DNA from: JBDTOX01 sp039933015
GTDB lineage: Bacteria; Pseudomonadota; Gammaproteobacteria; Burkholderiales; Methylophilaceae
NCBI GenBank assembly: GCA_039933015.1
Contig: JBDTOX010000167.1
Location: 1 to 24,960 of the forward strand
DNA length: 24,960 nucleotides
Reading direction: 5' to 3'
In this document: in pieces, positions 21,186-24,960 of the stretch
How the letters are laid out: every line of letters begins with the position of its first letter
Position numbering within the stretch: the stretch's first letter is position 1
Position numbers and translations under genes: made by a program
The notes under the pieces: generated by a model
What the model saw: the letters and a program-made list of their open reading frames with translations, nothing else
Database searches by the model: none
Told to the model about the DNA's origin: nothing

Positions 21186-22607
21186 ATGCGCGACGCTGAA
21201 TCCAGAATCTATAATCGGTTGTATCTGATTACAGTCATGCTTGGCCTGCTGGTTTTTTTCTGGGGTCTTGGCGATATTGGGCTCATGTCATTCAATGAAG
21301 CACGTCGTGCGCTTCCGGCCCAAGCCATGTTCATGCATGGCGATTGGCTGCTGCCGCATTTGAACGGCGAGCTCTATCTCGCCAAACCGCCTTTGCTCTA
21401 CTGGCTGGCGGCCAGTACCTCCTTTCTGTTTGGCGCCGCCAATGAATGGGCAGTGCGCTTACCTTCTGCGCTGGCGGCCACGGCTACGGTATGGATGGTC
21501 TATCGTTACACGCTGCGGCAATTTGGTGCATGGCCTGCTCTGTTCAGTGCACAACTGCTAATTGCCAATGTAACTTTTGCCATGTTTGCACGCCGTGCAG
21601 AAATAGAAATGTTGCTGACGGCTTTATGTGCTGGTGCATTACTTGCTGCCATCCACTATATCCGCGAAGGCGGCAATCGTGGCTGGATTTACCTCAGCTA
21701 TTTACTACTGGCCCTGGCCATGTTGACCAAGGGTCCGCTGGTATTGCTGTTCGTCACTTTGCCCTTGCTGCTCGTTGCCATTTACCAGAAAGACCAGCGT
21801 TGCTGGCAGCTATTGCGCAGTCCGCTGGGCTGGGGAATTTTTGTGTTGGTAGGGCTTTCCTGGTATGCCGTGGTGACATGGCGTCTGGGGCCGGAAATAT
21901 GGGCCTCCATCACCCATCGCGACATGCTGGAAAAAATACAAGGCAGCGGCGCTAAACCCCTATATAGCTATTTGTTGTGGATTTTGATGGATTTCATGCC
22001 GGTTGCTTTTCTGCTGTTCGTGCGCCCAATCAATATCTGGCGGCGCTGTAAAGGGCGCACCGATTACATGGTGTTGCTGGCTGCGGTAGTAGTGCCCTTG
22101 CTGATCTTTTCGTTGTTCAACAACAAGCACGCCAAGTATTTTCTGCCAGCCTATCCATTGCTAGCTGTAATTCTGGGCATGCATCTAGGCGAGTTTTTTG
22201 ACAAGGCTGGCCCGTATTTGAAGCGGTTGATCATGGCGCTCGGCTTACTGCTGCCCACACTTTACCTGGCCTATTATGCAGTGGCCGAAGCCCGCATCTT
22301 CGACTACCGGGTCTCAGCCTTTTATGAATTCAGCGACTGGAGCCAGCGCCCGCAGCCTGGGCCTTTTTATGCCTACCGCGATGTTGATGAGCGCCTGCTT
22401 TACTATTCGGCAAAGCCCATAAAACTGCTGGATGAATCTGCGTTCCAGCAATTACGCGCTAGCCACAGCTCCATGCTGTTGCTGGTAGAAAGCCGATATC
22501 TGGCGGAAGTAAAGCCGCAGGCCGCTTGCCTGGTAAAGGAATTCAAGCCTTATCTGAAGGAAGGCAAGGCCTTGACCGTGCTCGGCTTTGGCAATTCATG
22601 TTTATGA
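21186..22607 (+). CDS. GT39/ArnT-like membrane glycosyltransferase, second copy
   Basis: A 473-residue multi-spanning protein of the ArnT/PMT superfamily. After the first helix (about 12-32) the catalytic periplasmic loop reads SFNEARRALPAQAMFMHGDW, followed by LNGELYLAKPPLLYWLAA; these correspond to the acidic loop and KPPL motif of ArnT. The conserved MLTKGPLVLL and the charged FNNKHAKYFLPAYPLLA segments also fit. ATG at 21186 has CCGGGG seven bases up. It lies 61 bases after the LAB_N gene and completes the GT2-LAB_N-GT39 cassette. It is a distant paralogue of the GT39 gene at 11873. Acceptor probably LPS core or lipid A. Confidence 0.88.
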   Translation: MRDAESRIYNRLYLITVMLGLLVFFWGLGDIGLMSFNEARRALPAQAMFMHGDWLLPHLNGELYLAKPPLLYWLAASTSFLFGAANEWAVRLPSALAATATVWMVYRYTLRQFGAWPALFSAQLLIANVTFAMFARRAEIEMLLTALCAGALLAAIHYIREGGNRGWIYLSYLLLALAMLTKGPLVLLFVTLPLLLVAIYQKDQRCWQLLRSPLGWGIFVLVGLSWYAVVTWRLGPEIWASITHRDMLEKIQGSGAKPLYSYLLWILMDFMPVAFLLFVRPINIWRRCKGRTDYMVLLAAVVVPLLIFSLFNNKHAKYFLPAYPLLAVILGMHLGEFFDKAGPYLKRLIMALGLLLPTLYLAYYAVAEARIFDYRVSAFYEFSDWSQRPQPGPFYAYRDVDERLLYYSAKPIKLLDESAFQQLRASHSSMLLLVESRYLAEVKPQAACLVKEFKPYLKEGKALTVLGFGNSCL

Positions 22608-22626
22608 GCGGGCGGCGTTCAGCGGT

Positions 22627-22632
22627 TATAAT
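22627..22632 (+). promoter_or_regulatory. Candidate -10 box upstream of the UDP-glucose dehydrogenase gene
   Basis: A perfect TATAAT lies 52 bases before the ATG at 22684, in the 76-base gap after the GT39 gene. No good -35 box stands at 16-18 bases; TATGAG (22603-22608, 18 bases up) is the nearest. It may be an activator-dependent or weak promoter. Confidence 0.35.
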
Positions 22633-22683
22633 GCAAAAAATAAACACAAGCTTGCTCAATAATTAAGGTTCAGGTTACTTCAT

Positions 22684-24003
22684 ATGAAAATAACAGTCAT
22701 TGGTTCAGGGTATGTGGGGCTCGTTAGCGGAACATGTCTTGCGGAAGTCGGTAACGATGTGCTTTGTCTGGATGTTGATCCGGAAAAAATCAGGATTCTG
22801 GAAGAGGGTGGAATTCCCATTTTTGAGCCGGGCTTGCTCGAGATGGTGCGCCGTAATGTGGCGGCTGGGCGCCTACACTTTACTACTGATATTAAGCAGG
22901 CAGCCGCACATGGCATCATACAATTCATTGCGGTGGGTACGCCGCCGGATGAAGATGGATCAGCCGATTTACAATACGTGGTAGCCGCCGCACGCAATAT
23001 CGGTAAACACATGACGGACTACAAGGTCGTTGTCGACAAGTCAACCGTCCCTGTGGGCACTGCTGACAAGGTTAAAGCTGCCATTGCGGATGAACTGAAG
23101 AAGCGCGGTGTGGAGATTCCTTACAGTGTCGTATCCAATCCGGAGTTTCTGAAAGAGGGCGCAGCGGTCGAGGACTTCATGCGGCCTGACCGGGTTGTCG
23201 TGGGCGCCGAAGATGAGCAGGCCATCAATCTTATGCGTACCTTATATGCGCCATTCCAGCGTAACCGTGAACGCATCATTTTCATGGACGTGCGCTCTGC
23301 CGAACTTACCAAGTATGCTGCCAACGCCATGCTGGCAACCCGTATCAGCTTTATGAATGAGCTGGCGAACCTGGCTGAGTCCCTGGGTGCTGATATCGAG
23401 TCCGTGCGTCAGGGCATCGGCTCTGACCCGCGTATCGGCTATCACTTCCTGTATCCGGGCTGCGGTTATGGCGGCTCGTGTTTTCCCAAAGACGTGAAGG
23501 CATTGATCCAGATTGGCAAAAACAACGGCCATGACCTTCAGGTATTGAATGCGGTAGAAGCAGCTAACGACGTGCAAAAGCATGTGATTTCGGCCAAAAT
23601 CAAGCAACACTTTGGCAATGACCTGACTGGCAAGCACTTCGCACTATGGGGTCTGGCGTTCAAGCCTAATACCGACGACATGCGCGAAGCGCCAAGCCGT
23701 GAGTTGATACGAGATCTGCTGGCGGCAGGCGCGACAGTCACTGCTTATGATCCGGTTGCCATGCACGAGACGCAACGTATATTCAAGGATGAAACACGAT
23801 TAACACTGGCAGATAATCCGATGGCCGCCTTGGACGGGGCGGATGCACTGGCGGTAGTCACCGAGTGGAAGGAATTTCGCAGCCCGGACTTTTCCAGTAT
23901 CAAGCAGAAGCTTAAAACAGCCATCATTTTCGATGGTCGTAACATCTATGATCCAAAGATGGTGAAGGCGGCGGGACTCGATTACCGTGCGATTGGGCGG
24001 TAA
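22684..24003 (+). CDS. ugd: UDP-glucose 6-dehydrogenase
   Basis: A 439-residue cytoplasmic enzyme that oxidises UDP-glucose to UDP-glucuronate with two NAD+. The N-terminal Rossmann motif is GSGYVGLVSGTCLAEVG with D30 ending the second strand. STVPVGT (120-126), NPEFLKEGAAVEDFMRPDR and the catalytic lysine K210 in AELTKYAANAM follow. The catalytic cysteine is C266 in GYGGSCFPKD. The C-terminal UDP-binding domain has LWGLAFKPNTDDMREAPS. The length and the GYHFLYPGCGYGGSCFPKD form match the TuaD/RkpK-type group rather than the shorter E. coli Ugd. It lies 16 bases before the epimerase gene, so both are one transcript supplying uronic acid donors. Confidence 0.96.
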   Translation: MKITVIGSGYVGLVSGTCLAEVGNDVLCLDVDPEKIRILEEGGIPIFEPGLLEMVRRNVAAGRLHFTTDIKQAAAHGIIQFIAVGTPPDEDGSADLQYVVAAARNIGKHMTDYKVVVDKSTVPVGTADKVKAAIADELKKRGVEIPYSVVSNPEFLKEGAAVEDFMRPDRVVVGAEDEQAINLMRTLYAPFQRNRERIIFMDVRSAELTKYAANAMLATRISFMNELANLAESLGADIESVRQGIGSDPRIGYHFLYPGCGYGGSCFPKDVKALIQIGKNNGHDLQVLNAVEAANDVQKHVISAKIKQHFGNDLTGKHFALWGLAFKPNTDDMREAPSRELIRDLLAAGATVTAYDPVAMHETQRIFKDETRLTLADNPMAALDGADALAVVTEWKEFRSPDFSSIKQKLKTAIIFDGRNIYDPKMVKAAGLDYRAIGR

Positions 24004-24019
24004 GTAAGTGGTTGCGTAG

Positions 24020-24960
24020 ATGAAGGTTATCGTTACCGGCGCTGCTGGCTTTATTGGGTATCACGTTACGTTAAAACTGCTGGAGCGTGGCGATACGGTC
24101 CTTGGTGTTGATAACCTTAATGATTACTACGATGTCGCACTGAAGCAAGCGCGCCTGGCCTCGATTGAGGCGCATCCCAATGCTGCGGGTTTCAAGTTTG
24201 CCAAGCTTGATCTGGCCGAGCGTGACAGCACCGCCCGGCTATTTGCAACAGAACAGCCGCAGCGTGTAGTGCATCTGGCTGCACAGGCAGGCGTGCGTTA
24301 TTCCCTGATTAATCCTCACGCCTATATCAGCAGCAATATTGTCGGATTCACCAATGTGCTCGAAGGCTGCAGACATGGTGCTGTAGAACACCTGGTCTAT
24401 GCCAGTTCATCCAGCGTCTATGGCGGCAATACTAAGTTACCGTTCAGCGAGCATGACAGCGTTGACCATCCTGTCAGCCTGTATGCGGCTACTAAAAAAG
24501 CCAACGAGCTCATGGCGCATACATATAGTCATCTCTATGGCTTGCCAACGACAGGGCTAAGGTTCTTTACGGTATACGGCCCATGGGGCAGGCCGGATAT
24601 GTCGCCATTCCTGTTTGCCGATGCCATCCTGCAAGACAAGCCGATTAACATCTTTAATCATGGCGACATGATGCGTGATTTCACCTATATCGACGATATC
24701 GTCGAAGGCGTGCTGCATGTACTGGATAAACCTGCTACGGCTAACCCTCAGTATGACTGCGGCAATCCGGATCCATCCAGCGGCAATGCCCCATATCGTG
24801 TATTTAACATCGGCAACAGCCAGCCAGAAAAGCTCATGGACTTCATCCATGGGTTGGAGCATGCGCTTGGCAAGCCCGCAGAAAAAAACTACCTGCCTAT
24901 GCAGCCGGGCGATGTGCAGGCCACGTCAGCCGATACGCATGCGCTCGAGAGCTGGGTTGG
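24020..24960 (+). CDS. UDP-glucuronate 4-epimerase-like protein (partial, runs off the window)
   Basis: An open frame of 313 codons starting at the ATG at 24020 and continuing past the edge. It is an extended short-chain dehydrogenase: GAAGFIG (7-13) binds NAD, D31 follows in VDNLNDYYDVALKQARL, the catalytic serine lies in YASSSSVYGG and the catalytic pair is Y155-x3-K159 in YAATKKANE. DNLNDYYD and RFFTVYGPWGRPDMSPFLF are hallmarks of UDP-glucuronate 4-epimerases (LpsL/CapI type), as opposed to UDP-galactose epimerase. It would convert the UDP-glucuronate made by the preceding gene to UDP-galacturonate. About 20-30 residues are probably missing. Confidence 0.9.
   Translation, partial: MKVIVTGAAGFIGYHVTLKLLERGDTVLGVDNLNDYYDVALKQARLASIEAHPNAAGFKFAKLDLAERDSTARLFATEQPQRVVHLAAQAGVRYSLINPHAYISSNIVGFTNVLEGCRHGAVEHLVYASSSSVYGGNTKLPFSEHDSVDHPVSLYAATKKANELMAHTYSHLYGLPTTGLRFFTVYGPWGRPDMSPFLFADAILQDKPINIFNHGDMMRDFTYIDDIVEGVLHVLDKPATANPQYDCGNPDPSSGNAPYRVFNIGNSQPEKLMDFIHGLEHALGKPAEKNYLPMQPGDVQATSADTHALESWV

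Noticed and set aside
1..24960. CRISPR arrays, tRNA or rRNA genes, insertion sequences, prophage or toxin-antitoxin genes
   Set aside because: None seen on either strand: no regularly spaced repeats, no cloverleaf-like segments and no transposase or integrase motifs.

Overview
The window looks like a chromosomal segment of a Gram-negative betaproteobacterium. The evidence is a grpE-dnaK-dnaJ operon with RpoH-type promoters, a CoaD/ferredoxin pair, a WaaC/WaaG/WaaP lipopolysaccharide (LPS) inner-core set and an Entner-Doudoroff pair. Nitrosomonadales or a methylotrophic relative fits, but I cannot name genus or species. No rRNA, tRNA, CRISPR array, insertion sequence or phage gene was seen. 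Coding density is high and every main gene appears intact, except the two cut by the window edges.

Layout. (1) 1-786, plus strand: end of coaD, an Allochromatium-type 2[4Fe-4S] ferredoxin, glyoxalase I. (2) 787-1087: 301 bases without a gene, holding a weak hairpin (862-902), a good sigma-70-type promoter (975-1003) and a leader hairpin (1019-1045). (3) 1088-4686, plus: four tightly coupled genes of an MCE/Mla-type lipid ABC transporter (STAS-permease fusion, ATPase, MCE protein, auxiliary lipoprotein); sampled lines here are richer in G+C than most of the flanks. (4) 4687-4964: 278 bases with a 12-codon micro-ORF behind a perfect Shine-Dalgarno sequence and a 46-bp perfect palindrome that probably terminates transcription from both sides. 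(5) 4965-8704, minus: dnaJ, dnaK and grpE, with separate sigma-32-like promoters before grpE and before dnaK. (6) 8800-9771, minus: waaC. (7) 9870-16631, plus, divergent from waaC: waaG, waaP, a GT39-type transferase, a tandem two-domain kinase-like protein and a carbamoyltransferase, forming an LPS core assembly and decoration operon. (8) 16718-19232, plus: edd and eda. (9) 19304-22607, plus: a HAD hydrolase, a polyprenyl-phosphate glycosyltransferase (GT2), a LAB_N membrane protein and a second GT39 transferase. (10) 22684-24960, plus: UDP-glucose 6-dehydrogenase and a UDP-glucuronate 4-epimerase-like gene that runs off the edge.

How the genes may work together. Most of 8.8-25 kb reads as cell-surface glycolipid genes. 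WaaC, WaaG and WaaP build and phosphorylate the heptose inner core. The carbamoyltransferase and the two-domain kinase probably decorate it further, much as the Pseudomonas aeruginosa core locus groups waaC, waaG, waaP, extra kinases and the carbamoyltransferase WapO. Downstream, UDP-glucose dehydrogenase and the epimerase would make UDP-galacturonate. The GT2 enzyme could load that sugar onto undecaprenyl phosphate, the LAB_N protein could help move it across the membrane, and one or both GT39 enzymes could transfer it to LPS. This galacturonate route is inferred from gene content; it is the most interesting functional hypothesis here. Other points worth a look are the tandem kinase, a G8 tract inside the first GT39 gene (possible phase variation), the palindromic elements in the heat-shock operon and the GC-rich MCE island.
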